From positions 28,932,898-28,996,897 of the forward strand of contig JABACO010000001.1 of assembly GCA_013339895.1 (NCBI GenBank): DNA of 64,000 bases. Direction: 5' to 3'. Positions 1 to 12,390 of the stretch are shown piece after piece. The DNA comes from Ephydatia muelleri (Eukaryota; Porifera; Demospongiae; Spongillida; Spongillidae). How positions within the stretch are numbered: position 1 is the stretch's first letter; every line of letters begins with the position of its first letter. The position numbers and the translations under genes are program-made. The notes below the pieces were generated by a model that did not search any database, was not told the DNA's origin, and saw only the letters and a program-made list of their open reading frames with translations.

Positions 1-587
1 TCACGATATTTCGATCAACAGTGTCTACTCTGTGAGCTGAGGAGGTATTCGGGCTGTGGAATGTACGCTGCTATCTTCAGTAACTCACCTCGCCACTTTC
101 ATCGCAGTTGGTACGGGTCAGATGCCAAAGCATGGTATTGCCCCATAAATACATATCAATGGTGCAGCAACATGATATACTTAGAAGTGTTGAAACTCCC
201 TTACGCAAGCCTTGGCTTGCAATGTTTTAGAAAGTACATGTACGGTGGTTATCCGACATTGTTGGTCTGGGAACGCATCACGTGAGTAAATAGCCGCATT
301 GCATTACTGGCTCTAGATCAAATGCTGTGATTAGAAAAAGGTCAATGGAGAACATGCTAAATAGACTTCATCGTACACCATAGGTAGAGCATATACAACA
401 AAAGCACTGTGCTTTCGATAAATAAATCATTGGCATCTTGTATCATATATATTTTATCTTCATAGTAATTTTAAGTTATAAGCATAGTCTAGGTGGCCAT
501 AATTATAACATGTAATTTGAATTGAATAATGTACTAATAATGTTGCAGTTTTATTATGTTGAATCTCTCTGGAAGCTGATCCCTACC
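1..587 (+). other. 5' flank of receptor copy A
   Basis: I see no convincing coding exon here; the 74-codon open frame at 61-285 has no family resemblance. The first ~120 bases resemble the flank upstream of the inverted copy B (minus strand near 7550) and, more weakly, the sequence near 10440-10500 upstream of copy C. All three share a word close to ATCTCGATCAA. A shared promoter or 5' UTR carried along in the gene duplications is an inference. Confidence 0.35.
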
Positions 588-2952
588 ATGATGGTGCTTC
601 TAAATCTGTCAAATTCAAGTAAGAATGTTGTTGAATGTTCGAGAGCTACATGTATGGTAGCATTTCTCGTCCTTTATTAGGATGTTTCTATTTTTACACC
701 AAATCATTAACATTATCCACTACACAACGTTTGTCATCATCTGTAGGTGCTACTCGATCTATAGTCCTCATACCACCAGGGAATTATATAGTATTTCAGA
801 ATGACACTCCAGCTATTTTCTACTGCTATGAGAATGGGTTTGGAACTGGAGCAGTGGTTTCATGGTCACTAAATGGAACTGGTTATGGCACACAACATGC
901 ACAAATGGGAATAACATATGTCGTTGACCCACCCACTGGAGATACAGCCTCAACTCATCTCATTATTCCATCTAATTCTACCATCAATAACAACACACAA
1001 GTGGATTGCAGAGCAGCAGATGTCACCTTTTCCAATGTACTGACAAGTCTACCAGCTAATCTGACCATCCAGGGTGAGTGTTGTACTATCCCATGAAAAT
1101 ATGCATTTGAATGAAATATGTGCATGACTTGGTTTGCATTTTTATACAAAACAATATTGAATTATTTACTGCAACCTACTGTAGTGTACATTGGGTGTGG
1201 ATAGCAATACTGCTTCACTGCATGCTCATTATTGTGATTCAATTTTTACACTCCATGTGTAAGACCTGAATTGCATAAACATTTGTGAAAAGACATTCCA
1301 TCTTATGTAAACTATATAATTCACTGCAGTTGCCGCACATGTGTCAGCTGTAATCATTTTACTAACATATCCTTTGTTTCCCCGAATTCCTCTGACCTGA
1401 TATACATTTGTAGAACATTCAAAACAGATACCTGAGTAATGTACTCAATGTCTTCCAACTTCTCCCAGAAAGCAATCAGCAGTCTACCTGACACCTCTTG
1501 CTCTTGATTACCTCTCAGGTCCTCTTGATGCACCGGGCACCTTCTCTGTAAATATATCCAACACCTCCAACACCACTTTCTTACTCTCCTGGGGTGCTCC
1601 ATTCTCTCTTGATGTCACTGACTCTCCTGATATATTCTTTTACACCCCATGTACCAATATCACCATATATGCAGCAGGATCATCCACAGTGATCCAGATT
1701 GCACCTTCCCAAGGACACGTACCTCATCAGTTGATTTCACTGACCCTTCATTAAATGGTACAAATGGAGGACAAAACAAGACCATCATGGATTATGGTGA
1801 TCCAATTCACTTCACATTCTTTGCTGTCAATTGAGCTGGGAATGGATTCAAGGCCAACTTGACCTATCTGTTCAAAAAGGAATCAGGTTTGTGTACTACA
1901 CTTCTGCTTTCTGTTTGTTACCTTTCATTGCTATTTATTTTGCATGTTGTTCTGATCCCATATTTTGTGTTTAACTTTGATAATTAAAATAACATGGGCT
2001 ATGGTGATCCAATTAAAATATCGATCTTTGCTGTCAATGGAGCAGGGAGTGGAACCCAGGCCATATTTTCATATTTGTTTCAAAAAGGTATCAGGTTTTA
2101 CATAGTTCTGTTTACTGTTATATTGCTACAGTACTTTTGTCCCCAGCATTATGTACATTGCAATGTGATAAGTGTGTCTACTAAATGGGCATGATATTTA
2201 CTCTGGTTTTGAGATTGTACTATTAGATTGTGCATACTTTGTTGCTGAGTCATGTTGTATCATACTAAGCGACCTGCATATGTGTAGAACCATACATATT
2301 TGTACAGGTTCTTGCATTCTTACAGGAAATTTGAATGCTGAGTTTCATGTAGCTTGTGCACAAATCAAACATGTCATAGGTGATGTCGTCACAACAACAA
2401 CTGCATGTGTATCGATGACTACCACAGCATCTCTAGCAATGCACAGTTCTTGCAATCATTATGATGCTAATACATTTTGATTCTACATTTATTATTTAAA
2501 TATGCCCAACAGGCCAAGGAATTGATGTCATCACTACAACAACCAAAGCATCCATGACTCTCATGACATATATATTCCACACCACAGAGTATGACTCCTT
2601 TCTCTTCTTATACAAAAATACATTATGCTATTGGTAGGTGCTGACTGTGTAATGCATATTTATTAATGTTTCATATTCAGTTTATGGATCAGTGTGTGGA
2701 GCATCAGTGTTGGTGATTTCAACAGTTGTGTGTGTGGTGTGTGTGATTGTCTGCATAAAACGTAAGCACAAAGGTACAGTGAGTATGTATTGGCATTGCA
2801 TGAAATAATGTTTTGATATTTGAACAGATTATTTGGAGAACATCCAAATGGAAGAGAACCATGCATATCAGATGGTCGATAAAAGAACTGCTCCTGATAT
2901 CAAGGATATGGAACAATGCTGTGCATATGGAGTGGTACTTCAAGGACATTAG
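588..2952 (+). pseudogene. Ig/FN3 single-pass receptor, copy A, inactivated
   Basis: Exons match copy C: start/signal exon 588-618 (ends in phase 1, GTAAG donor), Ig-like exon 747-1073 (109 codons, Cys-Trp-Cys pattern, several N-glycosylation sites), FN3 exon 1519-1886, stalk exon 2513-2633, transmembrane exon 2681-2773 and cytoplasmic exon 2828-2952 ending at TAG. The FN3 exon is 368 nt. Aligned with copies B and C it has a one-base deletion near 1672-1680, and it also has TGA where the others have GGA in the conserved AVNGAGNG motif (near 1832). The stalk exon is 121 nt and out of phase. Splice sites, the Ig domain, the TM helix and the tail (motif ENHAYQMV) are still readable, so decay is recent. 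A truncated secreted Ig product remains possible. If functional it would sit in the plasma membrane; the ligand is unknown. Confidence 0.75.
1994..2087 (+). pseudogene. Extra FN3 3'-half exon relic in copy A intron
   Basis: This is a second copy of the end of the FN3 exon (GYGDPI, then AVNGAGSGTQ) followed by a GT donor-like site. It lacks the first FN3 half and a good acceptor. The same relic lies at 4569-4662 on the minus strand in copy B, so it predates the inverted duplication. It could be an abandoned duplicated FN3 domain. Confidence 0.5.
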
Positions 2953-4067
2953 TCATTGCGATAATACTCTTGTTGCATTGTGTAATTTTGCTAGGTGCAT
3001 GTATAGCATAGGTGAATAAAGCGAGAGGTTCAGATCGCGTTCACAATCAATATTAAGGAATATGATTTCATTAGATAGTGAATATTATCTGAACCCCCTT
3101 CCCCAGTCCCTTTGCATCCAGCCATGTATAGAAATATAAATGTAGCAAGTACCATTTTTCTATGGAGTGATGTGCACAGTCATATGGAGTTTGTGAATAC
3201 ATGGTCCTAAAATTTTGGAATATAATAGACTAACTACCAATTGCAAACCATGCACAGTGCACTGCAAATGATCATCCATGCAAGATGAGCTATGTACTGT
3301 CACTAAAGAAATCATCCAGAAAAACACTTTCATCTTTGCCATTTCATTTAAATCATTTCCCACAGTACAGTGGGCAGTTGCATAATTTGTGATTATTTAG
3401 AAATTTTCAAACTATTGAGTTTGCATTTACACCATGATTTTAAAGCAATGTTCACACTTGAGTGACCTTAGACATGTTATCTGCACTGAATCACATTTAT
3501 TATTGTACATACAAGAATGGCAGTCCAACCACTACTTCTGTGCTATCTCTCAATATTAACTTGTATTGGATGAAGGAGAAAACGATGTGACTAGCAATTT
3601 ATTTACATCTGTCATGTTGAAGAAACATTTGTATCTATATACATGTATGTCAGCTGCCATAATGATCGTTAACCCTCCCCCCCCCCCCCCCCCCCCTTCA
3701 TTTTCCAGATTTCATCATGAGTACATGAGTATGCATTCCCTGTTTCGTTCGTAATATATATTTGTTGCAACCATTCCAAGCAATTAATGCTGAAGCTTTA
3801 TTGGTTCATACTCAAAGATCTAAGTGCATGTGTTGGCTAACTGCAATAGTCTGCCTCTCTGACATTCATGTGATTCAATTATATCCAGATCACTCTTTCA
3901 TTTTGTGCATTATATAAGGTATAAGTGTGCATTGCTAATAAGTGGTTAAAGGAATCATTACAGAACATGTATAAATGTGGATAAGGTTACACATGTCAAG
4001 TGTGCAACGTGAATACAGTGTGTGGTATTAGAAGAGAAAGGAGTCATACTCAGTGGTGTGAAAGATG
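2953..4067. other. Spacer between the inverted receptor copies
   Basis: This is non-coding sequence between the end of copy A and the end of copy B. It contains a homopolymeric C tract at 3677-3696 and no exon I can support. It forms the loop of the A/B inverted duplication, whose arms are roughly 2 kb or more. Confidence 0.5.
3677..3696. repeat. Poly-C tract (C)20
   Basis: An uninterrupted run of 20 C residues in the inverted-duplication loop. Confidence 0.95.
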
Positions 4068-6839
4068 TCATATAGGAGTCATGGATGCTTTGGTTGTTGT
4101 AGTGATGACATCAATTCCTTGGCCTGTTGGGTATATTTTCATATAATTTCAATAATAAATGTAGAATCAAAATGTAATAGCATCATTATGATTGCAAGTA
4201 CTGTGCATTGCTAAAGATGCTGTGGTAGTCATCGATACTCAGTTGCTGTTGTGATGACATTAATTTTTGACCTAAGACATTTTTAATTTGTGCTCATGCT
4301 CAGCATTCAAATTTCCTGTACGAATGCAAGAATCTGTACAAAAAATGTATGGTTCTACACATATACAGGTAGCTTAGTATGATACAACATGACTCAGCAG
4401 CAAAGTATGCACAATCTAATAGTACAATCTCAAAACCAGAGTAAATATCATGCCCATTTAGTAGACACACTTATCACATTGCAATGTACATAATGCTGGT
4501 GACAAAAGTACAAAAGTAGTGTAGCAATGTAACAGTAAACAGAACTACACTGTATGCAAACCTTACACCTTTTGGAAACAAATATGAAAATATGGCCTGG
4601 GTTCCACTCCCTGCTCCATTGACAGTAAAGAACGTGAAGTGAATTGGATCACTATAACCCATGTTATTTTAATTATCAAATTTAAACACAATAAATGGGA
4701 TCAAACAACATGCAAAATAAATTGCAATGAACGCAACAAACAGAAAGCAGAAGTACATTACACAAACCTGACTCCATTTTGAAGAAATAGGTCAAGTTGG
4801 CCTTGGATCCATTCCCAGCTCCATTGACAGCAAAGAATGTGAAGTGAATTGGATCACCATAATCCATGATGGTCTTGTTTTGGCCTCCATTTGTACCATT
4901 TAATGAAGGGTCAGTGAAATCAACTGATGAGGTACATGTTCTTAGGAAGGTGCAGTCTGGATCACTGGGGATGATCTTACATCCATATATGATGATGTTG
5001 GCACACAGGGTGTAATAGAATATATCAGGCGAGTCAGTGACATCAAGAGAGAATGGAGCACCCCAGGAGAGTAAGAAAGTGGTGTTTAAGGTGTTAGCAG
5101 AGAAATTGCTTGGTGCATCAAGAGGACCTGATAAGTAAAGAAGATCTAAAGACGTGGAGATTTAACCTTATTACAATTTCAAATTTGACCTACATGTATT
5201 ATATCAATGTTTGTCTTTCCTTCAGACCTAGGCATTTTTCAGTTTGTATTGAATAATTTGCTCATATAGTTTTATGTTGTGATGTGTATAATCGAATGGA
5301 CAAAAACAGGATTGGTGCCTGCTAGTGATGTAAATGTATGTTCCTGAACTCTATGTATAGTATCACTCAACTAGGTCAACTCTGTGAAGATTGCATGCTG
5401 CAATCTACGGTGTGATGTACTAGGAGGCTGAAGTGCTAGTGTGATGAGCCAAAGCTTTTCAAATGCACAGACGTTTGCATGCCCTGATTTATCATGACCA
5501 ACAGTATGTTTGATTAATAAATAACACCTCCTATGCACCTCCCATGCTCTCCATATTACAGTGGAGACTTCAGAAATTTTAGCAGCCTTCAACGTATCTT
5601 AAAGACTAGTAGGCCAAAGGATTGCAGTTTCCTCATAGCCAAAGTCCTAAAAATTTGGACGATTTAAGTGGCAGTTCAACACGTAGAGTCTACGTGACTA
5701 TGCTTTCTATGATACCGCAGTGGTCTGTTACTATTTGTTGTTTGTTCATTCTAATTCTTTCTAGGTTTAGGGGGGATGTTGATGCGGTTACCGATCAAAC
5801 CTAGGTTGTCAAGGCAGCTATTTACACTGATTCGGTCATATATCAGTATTGTATCCAAAACTATCAGCACTGATCAATTCATATGTGTTGTCATTATATA
5901 GCCAAATGATGCATATTGTCTAATTCAAGTGAAGGATAGATTGTGTTCACAGCAGGCATGTATAACAGTGTATACAATGTGCCATGTTTGAACTACTTGC
6001 ACACTGTGAGAAACTGATCTTGAGGTTTCTCTGATCACACCAGTAATGGCTAGACATGTATGAAATGCATATAAAAGTTTAAAGTCAATTTATTTTTGGA
6101 GCAGCTTCTGTTTGGCAGTTGGAGGGAGTAGCTTGGTACTAGTGGTGGTTAGTTTCGCTGTTGATTTTATTACAGTTGCATCACATCTATTTAGTAACGA
6201 GTGGCAATGACTTTACAGCCAGATTTATTCTTTGGCAGAGATAAAATGATAAACTTACAGTAGAGGGATAATAGATTGAAGTACATATTGTACAGTACTC
6301 ATAAATCCCACCCCTTCTTGCTCCTCAATGCATAAACAGATCTGTTCTATTATTTCCTCACCCTGAATGATAAGCAGTGATGGTGAACTCCGGAATGTGT
6401 TGAAGGTTGGGAACATGACCACAACACAGACCACTTCTGTGTTATTGTAGGTAGCGTATGCTATGATGGAGAGATGTGATGGAACAACAATTCCTAACAC
6501 TGGATCAATTGGTGCAATAGTGACACCAACATGGTTGGAAGTATTTCCATTCAAAGACCAAATAGCAATAGTTCCATCTCCAGAACAAGTGAAAACAGAT
6601 GGATTAGGGCTTTGAAATACTGTGTAGTTCCCTTGTGGTGAGTGGATTACAGAACCAGTTGCACCTGAAGATAATAAATAAATGTATATGTATTATATCA
6701 ATGGCAACATGATATACTTTGTCCATATGCATACTAATGGAGAACATGCAACACTATAGTATCAGTCCTTACCTGAAATTGACTGAAGTAGTGACATCAT
6801 GATAAAGCAGACGTCAGTGCCTTTTGAGAGAGTCAGCAT
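4068..6839 (-). CDS. Ig/FN3 protein, copy B, probably secreted
   Basis: Exons on the minus strand: 6839-6773 (signal peptide, 22 codons plus 1 nt), 6664-6362 (Ig-like, 101 codons, Cys in FTCSGD, Trp in IAIW, Cys in VVCV), 5127-4768 (FN3, 120 codons, WGAPFSLD and AVNGAGNG motifs) and 4123-4068 (stalk, ends at TGA). All junctions are GT-AG and phase 1. The lengths sum to 786 nt, an uninterrupted 261-residue frame. Compared with copy C there is no transmembrane or tail exon: the sequence diverges inside the stalk exon and no TM-coding match occurs between 2953 and 4068. The predicted product is therefore extracellular and could act as a soluble paralogue of copy C; that role is inference. It lies head-outward, as an inverted duplicate of copy A. 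The start was chosen because the ATG opens a hydrophobic leader ending in phase 1. Confidence 0.65.
4569..4662 (-). pseudogene. Extra FN3 3'-half exon relic in copy B intron
   Basis: This is the counterpart of the relic at 1994-2087: a second, partial FN3 end (GYSDPI, then TVNGAGSGTQ) inside the intron before the stalk exon, with a GTGTAAG donor-like site. Using it as an exon would need an acceptor in the right phase, which I cannot find. Confidence 0.5.
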
Positions 6840-8040
6840 TCTCTTTGTAAGTCAAATTGGTGTGCACATAAAAAGTGCACAATGTCAGATTGTTTAGCCA
6901 TTGGTGTAGTTAGAAGTGTTATGCGCAACTCGTTTCAATAACATAGAGCACGGAGTATTTTTGCAATCAGGACACGGGATACACAATTAGCGTATTCCAA
7001 CATGTCACGATGGACCCGGTTCGGATTAATCGCCAAACCCTTTTCCAGGTACACATGTAGACCGCACGTTCAACGACTTTGATTTGCTATAAGGTTTGTT
7101 TGTGATGTTTTAATTACATCGCACCATCTTTCCACTTTATACTATTAAAGAATAGAATGCGTACATTCGTTTATTATAATCAGTACGTCATTTCACGCTA
7201 TCATCACATGCGCCATACATATACCTTCAGCCACCTCCAATATACCATCAGGCCAGTTCATTCGTGCAGCAATTTTCCCTGACTAGCCTGATTAGGGTCA
7301 AACTGAGCCGATCAAATAGAGTGTTGTGCAAACTATATTCGATAACCACGCGCCTACTGCCAGTCTCTTGCTAGCGTGCTTTAATCTAATTTACCCCTGT
7401 GTATTTTATGTTATTAACGACAATAATACACCATGCACTGTCTACCGTCTTGGCGTGGTCCATTAGATACATGTGTTCCAACTGCGCCGTAAACAAGTAC
7501 TACACATGAGTTAGTGGCACATTTTAATACCCGAGCACTGTCTCACTATTGATCGAGATATTGTGGCATCATAATATTCATATAATTTGCATTTCATAAC
7601 AATCACTAAAATGGTAATGTAGATATAAACAATACATGATCGGTGAGTTAGAAAATGGCGTGTATTGTGTGTGTATGTGTATTTGAATTGGTACATTTGC
7701 ATGTGTGATTGGTGTACAAAAATTCTCCCATAATATACCGCACATGCAGACACTCCTTAAATGTCAAAACGTACCAGTTTGTGCCCACAAAATTGTTGAA
7801 AAAAAAAAAACATTAACACATGGGGAAAACATGCACGTCATAGTGTTTGCTACTTTGCATGCAAATGTGCAAGCATGCCAACTAGGGGTTTGAAAATGGC
7901 AGCTGTTACATCAGTTTGGATAAATGGACCAATATATAAACTTGCTTTTAGAGGATCTTTGTTTATCATTACAATTTATTGATCTATACATCATCATGTA
8001 CAGATTCTATAAGCCGTGGACAACATATGCTAATGACCAA
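6840..8040. other. Intergenic, upstream flank of copy B
   Basis: I see no gene here. Minus-strand sequence near 7540-7560 resembles the start of the window (the upstream flank of copy A). A 19-base word at 7295-7313 recurs inverted near 10671-10689, upstream of copy C. A short poly-A tract lies at about 7799. Confidence 0.35.
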
Positions 8041-8168
8041 GACTTCAGACTGGGGATGGTCCTACATCCATGTATGGTGGGTGATATTGGTATATAGGGT
8101 GTAATAGAAGGAGAGTCAGTCAGAATTGAGCACCCCAGTAGAGTAAGTGGTGTTGGAGGTGTTGGATA
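8041..8168 (-). pseudogene. FN3 exon relic of the receptor family
   Basis: On the minus strand this stretch matches the first half of the receptor FN3 exon (TNTT, LSWG-like, then the segment encoding the conserved Gly-Cys-Arg-Thr), but with several short deletions that destroy the frame. It is a fourth, isolated trace of the family. Confidence 0.55.
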
Positions 8169-8189
8169 GATTTATATATAACACTTGCA

Positions 8190-8447
8190 TGTGTATTCAA
8201 AAACATGGGACAGTTTCCGCGAAAATGTCCTATGTTTTATAACATTATAACTATAAAAATGCTCTGCGCGTGAATCGTCGTAGCGTCCGAACGGTTAATG
8301 CTGTCAACTTCACGAGTATTTCTCTGCAGGAGTGTCGGCATTGCCTCAAATTCGGTTTCCAGTTAGAGAAGCTCTTGAGGTACTTAAATATCCTTTTCGT
8401 TAATTTTTACTTCAACAGGTGATAAGATATTTGCTTTCTAAGGTAAA
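8190..8447 (+). repeat. Dispersed repeat R1, copy 1
   Basis: This segment resembles 55290-55520 (+) and 61250-61560 (-): the same order of a TTTCCGCGAAAA-type motif, ATTATAA words, a block around TCCGAACNGTNAATGCT, and a block near TTCGTTAATTTTTAC. In the other two places it forms the ends of a large foldback element, so this may be a solo end. Confidence 0.5.
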
Positions 8448-8534
8448 GCACATTTCCCGCTAGTTTCGCGGGTGGGTCTAACATATACACTGTACAATAT
8501 TAGACCCAACCCGCGAAACTAGCGGGAAATGTGC
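8448..8534. repeat. Hairpin with ~34-bp arms
   Basis: The arms at 8448-8481 and 8500-8534 are reverse complements except for one extra base in the right arm. They are built around GCGGGAAATGTGC, with an 18-nt loop. It abuts the outer edge of the inverted hAT copy. Confidence 0.9.
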
Positions 8535-10285
8535 GCGCGGAAGCTTTTGACGGATCGCATCCCGCACATAATTGGTGACATTCTATAGAAACTTGAAAAG
8601 GGCGGCGAATACTGTGCGTGGTTCGGTTTGGGGGACTCTATTCTCAGTGCAACTCATAAACTGCGTATCCTAAATTAATGAGTAATCCCTATTTAACAGA
8701 CTTATTTTCCTATCATGGCAGATAGCTGTGGAATTAAAATACGTATTTATCGCCATTTCACATTTGACACTGAATGAACTAATAAAACAGTACAATGAAT
8801 CTATACAATTACTACAAAATCATTTATTGGTACAAAATACAAGATTGAAACATTTTTCTGTTGTGTTTGCTGATAAAAGCTTCACACACCTCATCAATAT
8901 CAATTTCAACATCACTATGCAAATGCATCAGTGCTAATCCAGCAAAACGCTCAGAACTCATTGCACTTCGTAAATAGGATTTAATACGCCTCAATGCTGG
9001 ACTCAGACTTATTTTCCTATCATGGCAGACAGCTAATTTGAATTAAGGCCAGTAATGGTAAAATACATTTAAATGACAAACAATATAACTGACCATTCAC
9101 AAGCATCTGTGTTACGTTAGCAGGACTAAAACTGTCTAGGAGGAATGCAGATGTAAGTGAAGAGCTACAGATCACAGTACTGCTAGTTTCAGCCACAATC
9201 TGATTCGGGTGAGCTAAAAAAGCATATGCTCCACTATGATAGCAAGTTACCATTCAAAAATCACTAACCACTGTCATTGATGCATTCATCAGATGTGGGT
9301 ACATGGGCCTCGTGCTTACGCGTATCTGCATGTGAAAAAAAAAAAAGTTGTAAATAACTGAAGCATTAAATAGTATGGTAAACTGACCATTCACAAGCAT
9401 CGGTGTTAAATTACTAAAACTGTCTGAGAGGAATGCAGATGTAAGTGAAGGACTGCAGATCACAGTACTGCTAGTTTCAGCAATCTGATTCAGGTTAGAT
9501 CACAGTACTGCTAGTTTCAGCAATCTGATTCAGGTGAGATCACAGTACTGCTAGTTTCAGCAATCTGATTCAGGTGAGATCACAGTACTGCTAGTTTCAG
9601 CAATCTGATTCAGGTGAGATCACAGTACTGCTAGTTTCAGCAATCTGATTCAGGGGAGCTAAACAAGCCATATTGTTCCAATGATAACAAGTTACCGTTC
9701 AAAAATACTAACCACTGTCATTGATGCATCCATCGGATGTGGGTACATGAGCCTCACGATCATGATCAGTAACACTCTGAGAGACTTGCGTCTTACCCAT
9801 ATCTGCATGTGTCAAAAAAGATAAATAACTGAAGTATAAAAAAGAAACTCCAGGCCCGTAGCGAGGTAAGCCTGAAAGGGAGGGGGACGGGGGGGGGGGG
9901 GGTGGTTGGATCCATTTCTAATAGGACTGCGGGGGGGGGGGGGGGGGGGGGGGGAGGAGTAGTCTAAGTGGTGTGTGCATGTGGGCCCTCATGCATTCAC
10001 GCAGCTGAATCACGTAATGAGATAACGCGATCGGGTGGGTGAAGTCATGACAGGCGCGCGATTCCTGTACGCATAAATTACCTTTTGCTATCTTTGACAA
10101 GTAATTCAAGATACTTTCCGAGCGGGTCAGCCCGAGTGAATACGCTTGCTTGCCATAACGCTATGAATATCACGTGGGATGTTGTTAATTGGTTTCGCTA
10201 ATGAATTAAAGTATTAATCCTTAATTTTATTCATCATCAGGTCTGAGGGGGGGGGGTCCGGACACCACCGACCCCCCCCCCCCCC
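8535..10285 (-). mobile_element. Decayed inverted copy of the hAT-like element
   Basis: Minus-strand sequence at 8535-9015 matches the 3' end of the element at 10737-12390, including its untranslated tail and part of the hAT dimerisation coding region. Sequence at 9790-10280 matches that element's 5' region. The part between (9020-9790) differs: it holds exon-like fragments (ETSSTV, LTSAFL, MLVNGQ) that may be the N-terminal region lost from the other copy, duplicated several times. Terminal repeats are missing at both ends, so this copy is truncated. With its partner it forms a long inverted repeat around 10.3-10.75 kb. Confidence 0.55.
9458..9657. repeat. 40-bp tandem repeat, 5 copies
   Basis: There are five nearly perfect 40-bp units beginning GATCACAGTACTGC and ending ATCTGATTCAGGTGA. 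The unit derives from the fragment that also occurs once at 9167-9216. It lies inside the inverted hAT relic. Confidence 0.9.
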
Positions 10286-10731
10286 GCACACATTAACTTT
10301 TCTCGTCTCGTTCCCAGACTGCCTAACGCTAATGAGTGGTGCATTAATTAGGAGACATGCATACAAATAGGCATATTACGTCACGAGATCTATATCATGT
10401 CAACAGTGCTTGGGCATTAGAAACGTGCTGCTATCTCGATCAAGCAACTCAGTGAACTCACCTCCTAATTGGCGCTTTCGACGCAGCTGGAATATTCCAG
10501 ATAACTGGTGGGTCGGGTAAATCTCTGGGTAAACGGTACACAGTGTATGACGTACTTGTTAAAAAATCAATAACATGCATGTTGATGCAGGCCTCTGGCT
10601 CATAAGCGCGCTAGTCAGAATTTGGCATTGGGCAGTACGAAAAATACTGTGCAACAAGTATTCTGTGGTCGGCTCAGTTTGACCCTAATGAAGATGCCTT
10701 GGTCAAAGTAATGACTTAATAAGTCCTTGGT
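10286..10731. other. Gap between the two hAT copies
   Basis: No coding feature. It contains sequence resembling the upstream flanks of receptor copies A and B (near 10440-10500 and 10671-10689), so it is probably the original upstream region of copy C, split from it by the hAT insertion at 10737. Confidence 0.35.
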
Positions 10732-10736
10732 CAGAG

Positions 10737-10750
10737 CAGTGGCGGATACA

Positions 10751-10785
<35 letters not shown>

Positions 10786-11092
10786 CGGTGGTGTCCGGAC
10801 CCCCCCCCCCCCCCCCCCCCTCAGACCTGATGATGAAAAATACTTTAATTCATTAGCGAAACCAACATCCTATGTGATTTCATTGTTCTAGAGAGCGTTA
10901 TGGCAAGCAAGCGTGTTCACTCAGGCTCGGAAAGTATCTCGAATTACTTTTCAAAGAAAGCAAAAGGTAATTTATGCGTACAGGAATCGCGCGCCTGTCA
11001 TGACTTCACCCACCCGATCGCGTTATCTCATTACGTGATTCAGCTGCGTGAATGCATGAGGGCCCACATGCACACACCACTTAGACTACTCC

Positions 11093-11126
<34 letters not shown>

Positions 11127-12390
11127 CAGTCCTATTAGACCCCCCCTCCCCCTCCCTTTCAGACGTACCTCGCTACGGGCCTGGAGTTTCTTTTTCATAC
11201 TTCAGTTATTTATCTTTTTTGACACATGCAGATATGGGTAAGACGCCAGATGAGGATATTGTGCATGCCTATAACTTGATACACAGTGTCATCAGTGATA
11301 TTGCAATTTTCAGAGAGAACATTGAAAAATATTTTCATGATTGGTTTATGGATGCTAGCAGAATTGGTAGTGAGTTAGGCATAGTACTTACAGTTCCACG
11401 TCTATCTGGAAGACAGCAACACAGGGCTAATGCAGGTCCAGAAAATTCAGATCCTGAAGTTTATTACAGAATTAATGTGGCAATTCCATTCTTGGATCAC
11501 ATGGAACAAGTACTAAACAATAGATTTCATCGTGACAATATGGTTGGTAGTCACTTACTTTATCTAGTTCCAACATTAATAATTAATCACAGTGATTTAC
11601 AAGATCTTGCAAAATGTTTGTTGTTTTGGGAACGTGATTTACCTAGTGCTTCATCACTTCTATCTGAATTAAAACAGTGACAACGTTTTTGGAAACTAAA
11701 ATCTGAATCCCTTGATAACATCATTCCTGCAGATCTGGCACATCGTATCCATGCAGCTGATGACGATGTTTTCCCCAACATACGAGTACTATTAATTATT
11801 GCATGCACTATATACCTGTGTCTAGCTGTGAAGCAGAAAGGTCTTTTTCAGCATTGAGGCGTATTAAATCCATTTACGAAGTACAATGAGTTCTGAGCGT
11901 TTTGCTGGATTAGCATTTGCATAGAGTGATGTTGATATTGATATTAATGAGGTGTGTGAAGCTTTTATCTCGCAAACACAACAGAAAAATGTTTCAATCT
12001 TGTATTTTGTACCAATAAATTGTTTTGTAGTAATTGTATAGATTCATTGTATGTTTTATTAGTTCATTCAGTGTCAAATGTGAAATTGCGATAAATACGT
12101 ATTTTAATTCCACAGCTATCTGCCATGATAGGAAAATAAGTCTGTTAAATAGGGATTACTCATTAATTTAGGATACGCAGTTTATGAGTTGCACTGAGAA
12201 TAGAGTCCCCCAAACCGAACCACGCACAGTATTCGCCGCCCTTTTCAAGTTTCTATAGAATGTCACCAATTATGTGCGGGATGACGATCCGTCAAAAGCT
12301 TCCGCGCCATCCCCCTCCCACACCCTCCCCCTATTAATTATTCGTGTCGGACCCCCCCCCCCCCTTCCAGAATTCCTGTATCCGCCCCTG
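10737..12390 (+). mobile_element. hAT-like DNA transposon, deleted copy
   Basis: The terminal inverted repeats are CAGTGGCGGATACAGG at the left and, reverse-complemented, CAGGGGCGGATACAGG at the right, a typical hAT end. The bases CAGAG flank both ends (10732-10736 and 12391-12395), a perfect 5-bp duplication. Long G and C runs lie just inside each terminus. The interior encodes only the two ends of a transposase. Confidence 0.75.
10900..11890 (+). pseudogene. hAT transposase, internally deleted
   Basis: A first exon encodes a basic start (MASKRVHSGSESISNYF) with a GTAATT-like donor. A second part from about 11219 is open for 153 codons (YRINVAIPFLDHM motif, typical of hAT proteins related to the 52-kDa repressor/ZMYM group), reaches an in-frame TGA at 11678, and continues as QRFWKL. 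A frameshift near 11805 then gives the C-terminal dimerisation motif (SCEAERSFSALRRIKS). The zinc finger and the first catalytic aspartates are absent, so the copy cannot encode an active transposase. Confidence 0.7.
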
